The notes below the pieces were generated by a model. The model had not been told where the DNA came from, did not search any database, and saw only the letters and a list, made by a program, of their open reading frames with translations. The translations under genes and the position numbers were made by a program. This document shows positions 8,418 to 16,295 of a stretch of 34,572 nucleotides of DNA, in pieces; positions within the stretch are counted from its first letter, which is position 1, and every line of letters starts with the position of its first letter. The stretch spans positions 1-34,572 of the forward strand of contig JAEUJW010000088.1 of NCBI GenBank assembly GCA_016793465.1, written 5' to 3'. The DNA is from Myxococcales bacterium (GTDB taxonomy: Bacteria; Myxococcota; Polyangia; Nannocystales; Nannocystaceae).

Positions 8418-9218
8418 ATGCCGGGTCTGGTCGTGGTCAACGGGGCACGGATGCAGTGCAACAAGCTGTCGAGCTGCGCCGAATCCACCCTGGTGATTGC
8501 GAGCGGGTTCTTCGATGTCGAGGGTCAACCCGTGGCGACCGTGCATCACCACATCGCCAGCGTGAACATCATGCCGTTCCCCGGCAAGTGCCTCACGGAT
8601 CATCAACCGTGCGCTCCGGATACGCCCTCGCCGTGGTCGCCCGGTGAATCGAGCACCTGGCTGACGAGCCTGTTTCCGATCGTCGCCGTCGACTCGACCC
8701 TGCAATGCAACAAATGCGGGACGATCCGCATCACGAACCCTGGCCAGGCGACGCTGAGCGCCGATTCGCCGCTCGTCGAACCGGAGGTCGACAGCGCCAG
8801 AGAGCTCCTCGGCGCCGTCGTCGCGGTCGGCGCCGGGGCCATCCGCGGCGTGCAGAGCGGCGTCAACGCGATCCCGTCGATCGCGGGGAAAGCCTTGCCG
8901 TTCGCCGGCAAGCTCGCGGGGGGCGTCGTGTCTGCGTTGGTGCTCGCCAAGCTGCGCAAGGAGGGGTACGAGCACCTCGGCAGCCAGGTCGCTGTCAAGA
9001 CCAAGCTCAGCTTGCGTCACATCGATCACCTGGTCCGCGACCCGAAGACCGGGGAGATCCTAGCGATCGAGGTCAAGAGCGGCGGGGCCGTCCGCAGCGC
9101 CAAGCAGCTGGCGAAGGACACCGAGATGGAACGCAAGGGCGCTGAGATTGTCGGCAAGAACGCCCATGGCGACCTCAAGGGCCAGTCGCTGCAGAGCAAG
9201 ACCGAGGTGCGGAATTGA
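8418..9218 (+). CDS. PAAR-like (DUF4280) protein with C-terminal PD-(D/E)XK nuclease toxin domain
   Basis: This 266-aa protein has two parts. Residues 1-110 match a DUF4280/PAAR-like spike domain: MPGLVVVNGARMQCNKLSSC at the start, paired cysteines (CNKLSSC, CLTDHQPC, CNKCG), and the HHHIASVNIMPFPGKC segment. Residues 130-175 are a Gly/Ala-rich helix-prone linker. Residues 176-266 look like a restriction-endonuclease-fold toxin: LRHIDHLV (D203) followed by the strand ending in IEVKSG (E218, K220), the D...ExK signature of DNA-cleaving toxins. PAAR proteins tip the type VI (or related contractile) injection needle, so the likely job is delivery of a DNase into rival cells. The ATG at 8418 has an excellent ribosome binding site. 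The stop overlaps the start of the next gene (TTGA), as expected for a toxin with its immunity protein. No VgrG or T6SS gene is present, so this is an orphan effector. Confidence 0.82.
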   Translation: MPGLVVVNGARMQCNKLSSCAESTLVIASGFFDVEGQPVATVHHHIASVNIMPFPGKCLTDHQPCAPDTPSPWSPGESSTWLTSLFPIVAVDSTLQCNKCGTIRITNPGQATLSADSPLVEPEVDSARELLGAVVAVGAGAIRGVQSGVNAIPSIAGKALPFAGKLAGGVVSALVLAKLRKEGYEHLGSQVAVKTKLSLRHIDHLVRDPKTGEILAIEVKSGGAVRSAKQLAKDTEMERKGAEIVGKNAHGDLKGQSLQSKTEVRN

Positions 9219-9577
9219 CGGCGCAGAAGTACGACGACGCCTCCTGGCACACCGCGACCGACTTCCCAGCCGTCTTGAGCCACGAGCGGGCGACCACGCA
9301 CATCGGGATGTTCTTCGGGTGGATCGTCGACCGGGGGCTCGTCGGGCCGCTCCTGACGGAGCGGTGCGCCGACGAGCTCGCGCGGTTCAAGGCGCGCGAG
9401 TTCACCGGCCCCCAGCTCCTGCGCGCCTGCTGCGACGATCAGCTCACCGACGATTGGCTCGACGAGGTCGGAGACGCCTTCGCCGCAGAGTATTATGCGT
9501 CATCGTCCTATTATCATGACTACGACGATGTCCTCGGCGGCGGCATGCCGACTTTGTTCCACGTCGAGGATACATGA
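9215..9577 (+). CDS. Probable immunity protein for the DUF4280 nuclease toxin
   Basis: This 120-aa acidic protein starts with TTG at 9215, inside the toxin stop codon (TTGA overlap). Its N-terminus reads KYDDASWHTATDFPAV and then THIGMFFGWIVDRGL. From memory this matches a family of small uncharacterised proteins (KYDDASWH...HIGMF) found beside polymorphic toxins; I believe it is now the DUF7832 family, but I could not confirm the name. The C-terminus is rich in Asp/Tyr (EYYASSSYYHDYDDV), a plausible surface for binding a basic nuclease. The overlap with the toxin gene, small size and acidity support an immunity role; specific binding to this toxin is inference. No in-frame ATG offers a better start before the conserved N-terminus. 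Confidence 0.75.
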   Translation: MTAQKYDDASWHTATDFPAVLSHERATTHIGMFFGWIVDRGLVGPLLTERCADELARFKAREFTGPQLLRACCDDQLTDDWLDEVGDAFAAEYYASSSYYHDYDDVLGGGMPTLFHVEDT

Positions 9578-9918
9578 GAGAATTACGCAATCCTCGCGAT
9601 TCGCCTCGATCAGCGGTTCGAGGCGTGGTGGGCTGACGTCTCCCCGGCGGATTGATGTCGACGTTCGGCGCCGCGGGGCGCCGACGGCCAGCCGGCGATC
9701 GCCGCGACCTCGCCGCCCGCACGGCGAGGGCGACGACCCTCGACGAACCCGACACGCGCCTGCGTGGCCCCTCGCTTCGGACCGCCGCGGACGCCGGGCC
9801 GACGCGCCGAGCGACCCGCGGCGCGCGTGGACGGCGGCCTCGACCGCGCGTTTGCACGCACCGGCCCGGCGTGGAACCGTCGCGGCCTGTGCTGCGACTC
9901 GCCCTCGCCGGGCGCCTG
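9578..9918. other. Gene-free stretch between the immunity gene and a weak coiled-coil ORF
   Basis: I see no supported gene. The frames that are open here are Arg/Pro-rich (9652-9918 plus; 9500-10015 minus) and carry no motif. The immunity frame reads on after its stop as a short plausible peptide (RLDQRFEAWWADVSPAD) to about 9655, possibly a scrap of an older gene. Confidence 0.5.
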
Positions 9919-10314
9919 ATGCTCGCCCAGGTCTCCGAACCGCCGGAGCTGCGGGCCGAACGCGACGACCTCCGCGCTCGCTGCGGTGATCTGGGTGCGG
10001 GTCCGGTGCAGGCAACGCCCGGCGCGCTCGCGGAGGCCGAGCACCGGCTGACGCAGGTGCAGGCGGAGCTGGCGGGGGCCCGAGGGGACGTCGAACGCCT
10101 GACGGCGCTGCTGAGCCGGAAACGCGAGCTCGTCCACGCTCTCCAGAAGACGAAGGACGCGCAGGAGATCGAACTCGCCGCGGCGAACGCCGAAGTTTTG
10201 TCCCGAAAAACAGGAATGTCGGGGCTGCTGTCCATCGCTCTCGCGCGTGAGCAGGCCATGCATGGAGTTCGGGAAGCTCAGGCGACCCGACCGCCGGTGG
10301 AGATCGACGACTAA
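9919..10314 (+). CDS. Possible coiled-coil protein, 131 aa
   Basis: The ATG at 9919 opens a frame whose product changes from low-complexity Arg/Pro sequence to heptad-like helix: LRAERDDLRARC, then AEAEHRLTQVQAEL, ERLTALLSRKRELVHALQ and EIELAAANAEVL. It ends in a non-helical tail. The coil resembles in style, but not clearly in sequence, the coils of the two SEC-C proteins. The frame stays open further upstream (9652), but that part looks non-coding. There is no clear ribosome binding site. It could be a remnant of a larger coiled-coil gene cut on its 5' side, or a spurious frame. Confidence 0.35.
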   Translation: MLAQVSEPPELRAERDDLRARCGDLGAGPVQATPGALAEAEHRLTQVQAELAGARGDVERLTALLSRKRELVHALQKTKDAQEIELAAANAEVLSRKTGMSGLLSIALAREQAMHGVREAQATRPPVEIDD

Positions 10315-10367
10315 CAGCGCTGGGCCGACGGCGGCGGTCGAGTCGGGTCAGTCGGGTCGGTCAGGTC

Positions 10368-10600
10368 TTGCGGTCGGGCGCTGATGGGGCCAACGCCGAC
10401 GGGCAGATCGGCGACGCCAGGACGCAAGACCGCCGGACCCCGACCGCCGTCTTCGCGATCGGCCCGGCGCGCCAGCTTGCCGCCGGTGACCGGCACACCT
10501 GCGCCCTCCTCAAGACGACGCCGTGTGGTGCTGGGGCGCGAGCGCGAGCGCGCGTCCGACCCGCGTCTCCCTGTGAACCCCGTCAGCCGACCCGCCTGCT
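10368..10600 (+). pseudogene. Fragment of an RCC1-repeat protein, frameshifted
   Basis: The plus strand reads GANADGQIGDARTQDRRTP followed by PARQLAAGDRHTCALL, which is one RCC1 (regulator of chromosome condensation) repeat of the type common in myxobacterial secreted proteins. At about 10512 the continuation of the repeat (DDAVWCWGASA) lies in a neighbouring frame, so a frameshift separates the two halves. Nothing recognisable remains before 10368 or after about 10600. It is a remnant, not a functional gene, and supports a myxobacterial host. Confidence 0.6.
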
Positions 10601-10721
10601 GCGGGTGACCCGAGCACTTCGCCAAGGTGCCCCCAGTCGAGCGTGCGGACCTCCCGGGCCGCGATGTGCGATGTCGCGCGTCGCCTCGTCCAGAGCCAGC
10701 AGCGATTCCGGTCTGATCCGT

Positions 10722-10754
10722 TGGAGACGGAACGGCCGCTAGACAGTGTCTCCA
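10722..10754. repeat. Inverted repeats overlapping the kinase promoter
   Basis: TGGAGAC (10722-10728) and GTCTCCA (10748-10754) are perfect inverted copies. Nested at the right end is AGACA-G-TGTCT (10741-10751), a perfect inverted repeat with a one-base centre that covers the -35 region of the promoter. Either could be an operator controlling the kinase operon. Confidence 0.5.
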
Positions 10755-10769
10755 TGAGGCCCCTATAGT
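10740..10769 (+). promoter_or_regulatory. Promoter of the kinase operon
   Basis: TAGACA (10740-10745) and TATAGT (10764-10769) are spaced by 18 bp, close to the sigma-70 consensus. A leader of about 36 nt would follow, with AGGAG (10798-10802) as ribosome binding site nine bases before the ATG at 10812. The -35 lies within an inverted repeat. Confidence 0.6.
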
Positions 10770-10811
10770 CCATCCGCGCGAAGGCGCGCGTCGTCCAGGA
10801 GAACGTCCCCG

Positions 10812-12347
10812 ATGCCGAGCACCAGCCTCAAGTTCCGGCTCGTCGACGTCGACGACCTCGACACCGAGCAGGGCGCGACAGCGGAGGACGACCTCATCGG
10901 CACCACCATCGCCGGGCGCTACATCATCCAGGCGCGCCTCGGCGGCGGTGGGATGGCCGACGTCTACCGCGCCCGCGACGAGGAGCTCGACATCGACATC
11001 GCCGTCAAGCTGCTGAGGCCGGAGATGGCGACGGGCGAGATGCGCGCCCGCATGGTGCAGGAGGCGCGGGCCGCCGCGCAGATCCGCCACGGTAACCTCG
11101 TGCGGGTGTTCGGCACCGGCAAGACGGCCCACTCCGCCTACATCGCCATGGAGCTGCTCGACGGTCCGAACCTCGAGGACTACCTGCGCGAACGCCCCGG
11201 CCAGCGCCTCCCGTGGAACGAGGCCCTCGATCTGTTGCTACCGGCGCTCGAGGCCCTCCACGCGGTCCACGAGCGGGGCTATGTCCACCGCGACATCAAG
11301 CCCGGCAACATCCTCGTCGCCCGCGAGCCGGGCTGCCTGCCGCGGGCCGTGGTGATCGACCTGGGCCTGGTCAAGCCGGACCGCGCGCTGCGCGACGACG
11401 CGGGCCCACCCACGACCGAGGTCGGGCGCGTGCTCTGCACGCCGGGCTACGCCTCGCCCGAGCAGGCGGCCCAGCTCCCCGTCGACCGCCGGTCGGACGT
11501 GTACTCGATGGCCATCACGCTCTACCGCGTGCTCGCCGGTCGCCCCCCGTTTCACAACGCCCGGGGCAAGCCGATCTACGTATGGTTCCATCACCACGTC
11601 AACGTCGACCCGACGCAGCTCGTCGACGCCGCCGGTGACGCGGACATCCCCCCGGCGATCGTCAGGGTCATCGAGTCGGGGCTGGCGAAGGACCCCGCCG
11701 ATCGGCCGCAGACCATGCTGGCGTTCGCCGAGGCGTTGGAGGCCGCGGCCGTCGCATCGACCCCGGCGCAGCGCTCACCGTTCCATTATTGGCCGCACGG
11801 GATCGTGCTGGCGCAGGCCCTCGTCCTGTTGTTCGCGTGGCGGCTGGCGACCCCCGCCCTGGATCCTCACCCGGGCAGAACGATGGAACCGATCCACTCC
11901 GCCAAGACCAAGGTGGCGACCGAACCGCCGACCCCGACGACGCAACCCGATCCGCCCGCGCTGACGATGCAACCCGATCCGCCCGCGCCGGAATCCCCTG
12001 CACTGCTCGAGCAGTCCACGCCCACGGTGCTGTCTGTGACCGAAATGCCCGAACAACCGGCGACGCGGCGTCTTGACCCCGTCGCCGTTACCCGTCGGGT
12101 TCTCATCCGGCGCGCTCCGGCGGTCCAGGCGTGCGCCGACGAGGCGATCGGCAACATCGAACGCCTCGCCGCCACGGTGAACATCGACATCGACGGGCGC
12201 GTCTCCGCCCACATCGACGGCGCCCCGGATTCCCCGCTCAGCCGCTGCCTCGGCCAGGTCCTCCGGCACAACACGATGTCACCCCCTCTCCGGCCAGTGT
12301 CCTTCGTCCATGTCTTCAAACTGAAGACGCCGTCCCACCGCCCGTGA
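10812..12347 (+). CDS. Membrane-anchored Ser/Thr protein kinase (Hanks type)
   Basis: This 511-aa protein is a bacterial eukaryotic-like kinase. The Gly-rich loop is LGGGGMADVY (43-52), the ATP-binding Lys is K66 in IAVKLL, the pairing Glu is E84, the catalytic loop is HRDIKPGN (159-166), and the activation segment ends PGYASPEQ. The usual DFG is DLG (183-185), a substitution tolerated in many myxobacterial kinases because the Asp remains. A transmembrane helix lies at about 329-346. It is followed by a Pro/Thr-rich spacer and an extracytoplasmic domain with AVQACADEAIGN and VNIDIDGRVSAHI, resembling the periplasmic AgmX/TonB-C-like tails of myxobacterial signalling proteins. AGGAG supports the ATG at 10812. 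The stop overlaps a GTG of the next gene, so this is probably the first gene of an operon with the TPR-like protein and two lipoproteins. Confidence 0.93.
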   Translation: MPSTSLKFRLVDVDDLDTEQGATAEDDLIGTTIAGRYIIQARLGGGGMADVYRARDEELDIDIAVKLLRPEMATGEMRARMVQEARAAAQIRHGNLVRVFGTGKTAHSAYIAMELLDGPNLEDYLRERPGQRLPWNEALDLLLPALEALHAVHERGYVHRDIKPGNILVAREPGCLPRAVVIDLGLVKPDRALRDDAGPPTTEVGRVLCTPGYASPEQAAQLPVDRRSDVYSMAITLYRVLAGRPPFHNARGKPIYVWFHHHVNVDPTQLVDAAGDADIPPAIVRVIESGLAKDPADRPQTMLAFAEALEAAAVASTPAQRSPFHYWPHGIVLAQALVLLFAWRLATPALDPHPGRTMEPIHSAKTKVATEPPTPTTQPDPPALTMQPDPPAPESPALLEQSTPTVLSVTEMPEQPATRRLDPVAVTRRVLIRRAPAVQACADEAIGNIERLAATVNIDIDGRVSAHIDGAPDSPLSRCLGQVLRHNTMSPPLRPVSFVHVFKLKTPSHRP

Positions 12348-12352
12348 TCTTG

Positions 12353-13264
12353 ATGGCTTCCGTCCTCACCCTGGCCCTGCTCCTCGCCCTCGAACCGCCG
12401 AGGAGCCTGTCCCCGGAGGCCGGCGAGCACAACACCGTGGCCATGCAGCACTACGACGCCGGTGAGTTCGGGCCCGCCGTCGACGAGTTCTACGCCGCCT
12501 ATCAGGCAATGCCCGACGCTCGTCTCTATCGTGAGGGCCGCGTGCTCCTGCTCGGCTCGATGCGCGCCACCCTCCTCGCCCTCCACAAACAAACCGGCGA
12601 GCCCGCGCCGTTGTGCCGCCTGCAGAAGATCCTCAAGGAGCACCTCGACGCCCTCACCGCCGCGTACCCCGAAGACCCGGAGATGCTGGAGGCCCGCAGC
12701 GTCCGCGCGCGGCTCGGGGAGGTGACCCAGCAGCTCGCCGCCATCGGCCCCACCGCCTGCGAGCCGCCTCCCCCCGTACCAGCACCCGTGGTCGCTGCGG
12801 ACCCCACGCCCCCACCATCCACCGAACCTGCGACACCTCCGGCCCCCTCGCCGCCGAAAGCTGCGACCCCGCCGAGCCCGGACGCCATCCCACCGCGCCA
12901 GCTCAAGATCGCCGGAGGGGTCACCCTCGGTCTCGGCGGGGTCCTGCTCGGCGTGATGACCTACGGGATCATCGCCGAGGCCAGCGCGCGAGCAGGCGCC
13001 CTCGAGATCCACGACAAGCCGCCCGGCTGCCCGCTCACCCCGACCGAGTACACCGAGCTGCAGAACCTTCAGTCCGATGCGCGTACCGGCCGAGGCATCG
13101 CCATCGGCACCGGAATCGCCGCGGGCGTGACCGCTGTCCTCGGCGGGACGCTGCTCGGGCTGGCACGCCGTTCGGCGCGCGCCAAACGCTGGTCCGCGAT
13201 GCCCTGGTGGTCACCCACGGGGGCCGGGCTCGCCCTGCACGTACGGCTCGGTGCCGCGCGTTGA
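12353..13264 (+). CDS. TPR-like exported membrane protein, kinase partner
   Basis: The product (303 aa from the ATG at 12353) starts with a hydrophobic leader (MASVLTLALLLAL), so it is exported. A TPR-like helical hairpin follows (AMQHYDAGEFGPAVDEFYAAY, then PDARLYREGRVLLLG), the motif seen in many myxobacterial proteins encoded next to Ser/Thr kinases. A Pro-rich spacer occupies about 140-185. Two Gly-rich hydrophobic helices come after it (IAGGVTLGLGGVLLGVMTYG and IAIGTGIAAGVTAVLGGTLL). An alternative GTG start at 12344 overlaps the kinase stop (GTGA) and would add VIL; coupling favours it, the signal-peptide shape favours 12353. The role is probably envelope-located and linked to the kinase, but the substrate is unknown. 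Confidence 0.85.
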   Translation: MASVLTLALLLALEPPRSLSPEAGEHNTVAMQHYDAGEFGPAVDEFYAAYQAMPDARLYREGRVLLLGSMRATLLALHKQTGEPAPLCRLQKILKEHLDALTAAYPEDPEMLEARSVRARLGEVTQQLAAIGPTACEPPPPVPAPVVAADPTPPPSTEPATPPAPSPPKAATPPSPDAIPPRQLKIAGGVTLGLGGVLLGVMTYGIIAEASARAGALEIHDKPPGCPLTPTEYTELQNLQSDARTGRGIAIGTGIAAGVTAVLGGTLLGLARRSARAKRWSAMPWWSPTGAGLALHVRLGAAR

Positions 13265-13305
13265 CCCCTCACCGGAGACACACGACGATCCGCAATGAGG
13301 TCCCC

Positions 13306-14445
13306 ATGAAATGCCCAGGTGTCCTGCTCCTCTCCCTCGCGCTCAGTCCGTCGTCCGTGGTTTTCGGTTGCTCCTCGGGCAGCGGCTCAGAGGGTCAAGT
13401 CGACCCGGGTTCGTCGAGCAGTTCGTCCTCTGGTTCGGCGGTCGATTCGCCGGTGACCGCCCCGACGACCACGGAGTCGACCGGCCTCGTCACGACCGGA
13501 ACGCTCACGACGACCTCGACCACGACCGGCCCGGACGGCGTCAGCTCGAGCGAGACCAGCGTCGGGACTACGAGCTCGGAGAGCTCCTCGAGCAGCGCCA
13601 CGGACGGATCGATCCAGAATTGCGGGAACGGTGTTCTGGACCCCGGAGAGGGCTGTGATGATGGTTATGCCGGAAATAGTAACGTCGATGGAAAGTGCAC
13701 CCTCGCCTGCCAGTGGGCGGTGTGCGGCGATGGCCTCGTGTGGCAGGGGCACGAAGACTGCGATCTAGGGCCAAATAACAATGACGATCTTTACGGCGGC
13801 TGCACGACCCAGTGCCAGGCGGGACCGTCGTGCAATGATGGGCAGATCCAGGGTCCAGAAGAGTGCGATAACGGGAGCGATAACGGCTCAGGCAAGACTC
13901 CCGACGGTGGCGTTTCGTGCGATAATGGGTGCCGTTTCGAGGCCAAACTGATCTTTGTCTCCAGCGAAAAATACGTGGGTGGCGAGATCGGCGGAGCTGG
14001 GGGCGCCCATGCCAAGTGCCAGGATTTGGCCAAGAAGGCCGGGTTCGACAACCACCTTGGGTTCAAGGCGTTTATCAGCGACGCCTATTTCAACCCCGCC
14101 GCGCACTTCACGCACAGCACGATTCCCTACGTCCTTCCCAACGGCACCCGCGTCGCCGACGACTGGGACGATTTGGTCCTCGAGGGACCCAACCCTGGTA
14201 TCACTCTGACAGAAACCGGTGTGCCCTTGCTCGCCACTAACGTCTGGACCGGGACCTACCCGGACGGCCATAAGTTTCCCGACCTGGCATGTGCTAGCTG
14301 GACCAGTTCGCAACCCAACCCGGAACCGAGCTCCCCTGACAACAAGGCCCGCACGGGCCGCACCCTCGCCGATGCGCAAGGGTGGGCCAGCGACGACAGC
14401 TCCGGGTGCTATTTGCAATACCGCTTGTACTGTGTGGAGCAATGA
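13306..14445 (+). CDS. Lipoprotein with Cys-rich repeats and DUF1554 domain
   Basis: This 379-aa surface or periplasmic lipoprotein starts with a signal peptide ending in a lipobox-like VFGC. A Ser/Thr-rich linker of about 80 residues follows (tracts of S and T). Two to three Cys-rich DUF4215-like repeats come next (CGNGVLDPGEGCDDG, CGDGLVWQGHEDCD, CNDGQIQGPEECDNG). The C-terminal domain of about 160 residues fits DUF1554: LIFVSSEKYVGGEIGG, the KCQDLAKKAG helix, PYVLPNGTRVADDWDDL, and the ending CYLQYRLYCVEQ. GAGG precedes the ATG at 13306, 41 bp after the previous gene. DUF1554 proteins are abundant in myxobacteria and Leptospira, and their function is unknown. The 3' end overlaps the next gene (ATGA), so the two DUF1554 proteins are made together. 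Third-position GC drops somewhat in the repeat region compared with its neighbours. Confidence 0.9.
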   Translation: MKCPGVLLLSLALSPSSVVFGCSSGSGSEGQVDPGSSSSSSSGSAVDSPVTAPTTTESTGLVTTGTLTTTSTTTGPDGVSSSETSVGTTSSESSSSSATDGSIQNCGNGVLDPGEGCDDGYAGNSNVDGKCTLACQWAVCGDGLVWQGHEDCDLGPNNNDDLYGGCTTQCQAGPSCNDGQIQGPEECDNGSDNGSGKTPDGGVSCDNGCRFEAKLIFVSSEKYVGGEIGGAGGAHAKCQDLAKKAGFDNHLGFKAFISDAYFNPAAHFTHSTIPYVLPNGTRVADDWDDLVLEGPNPGITLTETGVPLLATNVWTGTYPDGHKFPDLACASWTSSQPNPEPSSPDNKARTGRTLADAQGWASDDSSGCYLQYRLYCVEQ

Positions 14446-15305
14446 CGACTCGAATTGTTCGACCCTATTTCCTCGCGGTGGCGGCATGCGTGCTACCGGC
14501 ATGCGCAATCGAGTTGATCGACGACATCATCGACGAACGCGGCGTCACGTACTGCAGCGAGACCACGCAGGTGCTCGAAACGTCGACCAGCTCCACCGGA
14601 TCGAGCGAGACCAGCAACACGACGCTCATCGACACCACGCTGCTCGGATCTTCGACAGAGGGAGAGACAAGCACAGGTACTGGCGAGAGTACAGATCAGA
14701 GCTCCAGCGAGGGCACGAGCTCCACCACTGATCCCGGGCCGGTTTGCGGCGACGGAGTTGTCGAGGGCGACGAGACCTGCGACGACATGAACGACATCCC
14801 GGATGACGGCTGTAAAGAATGCGCCCGCGATTCCATCGTCTTCATCACCAGCCAGACCTACCAGGGAAACGTCAACGGACTCGATGGCGCGGACCAGCGC
14901 TGCCGTATGCTCGCCGCCATCGCCGACCTGCCACGCTATAAGACCTACCGCGCCTGGCTCAGCTCCTCCACCGAGTCCGCCGGCGAGCGCCTACTCCACT
15001 CGCCAGGCCGATACGTGCTCGTCAATGGCCTAGTCGTCGCGCAGGATTGGGATGCTCTCGTGTCCGGCACCCTCGAGCTCCCGATCAACGTCGACGAGAA
15101 CTCTCAAACTCAGCCGTATCCAGCCTGGACGAGCACGCTGTTCAGCGGTGAGGCCGCTCCGGGCGCCAGTTTCTGCGACGACTGGACTGGCGTCCTGGGC
15201 CCTGATGGCGGTACCGGCTTCCCTGGCGCGACCGACGCGACCTGGTCGTTTTTCGAAAACGTCAACTGTGGTAACGAGCTCGGCCTCTTCTGTATCGAGC
15301 AGTGA
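14442..15305 (+). CDS. Second lipoprotein with DUF1554 domain
   Basis: This 287-aa protein is a shorter relative of the gene before it and overlaps it by four bases (ATGA). A signal peptide ends in LPAC. A Ser/Thr-rich linker leads to one Cys-rich repeat (CGDGVVEGDETCDDM...CKEC). A DUF1554 domain then begins VFITSQTYQGNVNGLDGAD and ends GNELGLFCIEQ, with the same RYVLVNGLVVAQDWDAL core as its neighbour. GGAG precedes the start. The two lipoproteins share architecture but are diverged, suggesting an old tandem duplication. Together with the kinase and the TPR-like protein they look like a signalling or cell-envelope unit; no direct evidence of interaction is present. Confidence 0.88.
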   Translation: MTTRIVRPYFLAVAACVLPACAIELIDDIIDERGVTYCSETTQVLETSTSSTGSSETSNTTLIDTTLLGSSTEGETSTGTGESTDQSSSEGTSSTTDPGPVCGDGVVEGDETCDDMNDIPDDGCKECARDSIVFITSQTYQGNVNGLDGADQRCRMLAAIADLPRYKTYRAWLSSSTESAGERLLHSPGRYVLVNGLVVAQDWDALVSGTLELPINVDENSQTQPYPAWTSTLFSGEAAPGASFCDDWTGVLGPDGGTGFPGATDATWSFFENVNCGNELGLFCIEQ

Positions 15306-15350
15306 TGGTCACCCGTCCACAGCCGCCTCGAGACCGAGGTGGCCTGCGGA

Positions 15351-15701
15351 TTAGCTTTTATCATCCTGACGGTGTTTGACCGTTTCAGGATCACTCAACA
15401 ATTGCTCAATCGTTCTTCCCGCGCCGATTTGCTGATTTACCCAGTCAACTTCTGCATCAAGAACCGGTTTAACGGCGCGCGCGATCTCTGCGAATGAGGA
15501 CCGGCGCAAGGCTGCACGGACATAGAGCGCGAGCGGGATCGTGAAGGCTGGCCAGCGGGACGACCGGCCGTAGCTCCCGCGAAACTGGGTGTAGCGCTTG
15601 GGGAGGCAGTCCTTGTCGCCCCAGCTCAGGATGGTCTGACGGGAAACACCGACGGCTTGCGCGATCTCCGCGGTCGTCACCTCGTTGGGGTCCGCAACCA
15701 T
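15351..15701 (-). CDS. MerR-like helix-turn-helix regulator
   Basis: This 116-aa protein begins with a winged-helix/HTH of MerR or AlpA type (TTAEIAQAVGVSRQTILSWG, then DKDCLPKRYTQF). A helical C-terminal part (LALYVRAALRRSSFAEIARA, ending in a charged tail) could dimerise. It lacks cysteines that would make it a metal sensor. It is transcribed divergently from the 148-aa gene at 15847. The intergenic region holds an imperfect direct repeat (15752-15791) overlapping that gene's -35, so repression of the neighbour, and perhaps of itself, is likely. TAGAGT lies about ten bases before its own ATG (15711-15716 on the plus strand), suggesting a very short or absent leader. The reading frame converges on the lipoprotein operon 45 bp away. 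Confidence 0.8.
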   Translation of the reverse strand: MVADPNEVTTAEIAQAVGVSRQTILSWGDKDCLPKRYTQFRGSYGRSSRWPAFTIPLALYVRAALRRSSFAEIARAVKPVLDAEVDWVNQQIGAGRTIEQLLSDPETVKHRQDDKS

Positions 15702-15751
15702 GTAGAAGGCACTCTAGCCCGGGGGTAGGCCGATCCTGGTGTTGTTGGATG

Positions 15752-15799
15752 ACATGCAGCGAGCATCCGCTTGACATCCGGCGAACATGCGACTAGGGT
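15752..15799 (+). promoter_or_regulatory. Promoter with direct-repeat operator between divergent genes
   Basis: TTGACA (15771-15776) and TAGGGT (15794-15799) are spaced by 17 bp. Two 18-bp sequences, ACATGCAGCGAGCATCCG at 15752-15769 and ACATCCGGCGAACATGCG at 15774-15791, agree at 14 of 18 positions and start 22 bp apart, two helical turns. The second covers the -35 and spacer. A protein bound to both would block the promoter of the 148-aa gene; the divergent MerR-like regulator is the obvious candidate. Confidence 0.6.
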
Positions 15800-15846
15800 G
15801 GATGTACGGCTGAAAACTGTTCAAAACCGCGCGCGGAGGGGCGAAC

Positions 15847-16293
15847 ATGTCAAGCACTGCGAGCAATGTGCAGTTCGGGGTTTATCGGTCCACGGAGGGG
15901 AGCTTCGGATTTGTGGGCGATCGATGGTGGCGGCTGCTGGACGCGACGGGCGGACTCCACGTTGCGCCTGCTGAGCGTCCGAGGGGGGCTGACTACATCG
16001 TGCCGAGGCGGCGAACAGACAACGAAAAGCGCGTCATGGATGTGCTGTCCAGCTTCGCCGAGAACGGGGAAGTGCTCCCGGTCTTCGTCGTCGACGATGA
16101 AGTCTTCTACGTCACCAGCAAGGGCAACCCGTACTTGCTGGCCCAGGGGCGGCTGTACCTGTGTCGCCCACGAACCATGCCGCCCGGCGCGCGACACTCG
16201 TTCACGTTCGACCCAGCGGTCCAAACGCTCGCGCGGCTCGCCGAGGACAGCGAGGGCCGGGACCTCGCGGATGTCGACATGACCGGCCTGTAG
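15847..16293 (+). CDS. Hypothetical protein, 148 aa, controlled by a divergent regulator
   Basis: I do not recognise the family. The product is a compact alpha/beta-looking protein with aromatic clusters (FGFVGDRWWRLLDATGG) and a hydrophobic strand (VLPVFVVDDEVFYVTSKGNP), without signal peptide or membrane segment. It ends in an acidic stretch (EDSEGRDLADVDMTGL). The ATG at 15847 has GGAGGGG a few bases upstream, and the promoter at 15771-15799 is good. The divergent HTH regulator with an operator candidate between them resembles a lysogeny- or toxin-antitoxin-style switch, but nothing in the sequence shows toxicity. Confidence 0.78.
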   Translation: MSSTASNVQFGVYRSTEGSFGFVGDRWWRLLDATGGLHVAPAERPRGADYIVPRRRTDNEKRVMDVLSSFAENGEVLPVFVVDDEVFYVTSKGNPYLLAQGRLYLCRPRTMPPGARHSFTFDPAVQTLARLAEDSEGRDLADVDMTGL

Positions 16294-16295
16294 GG

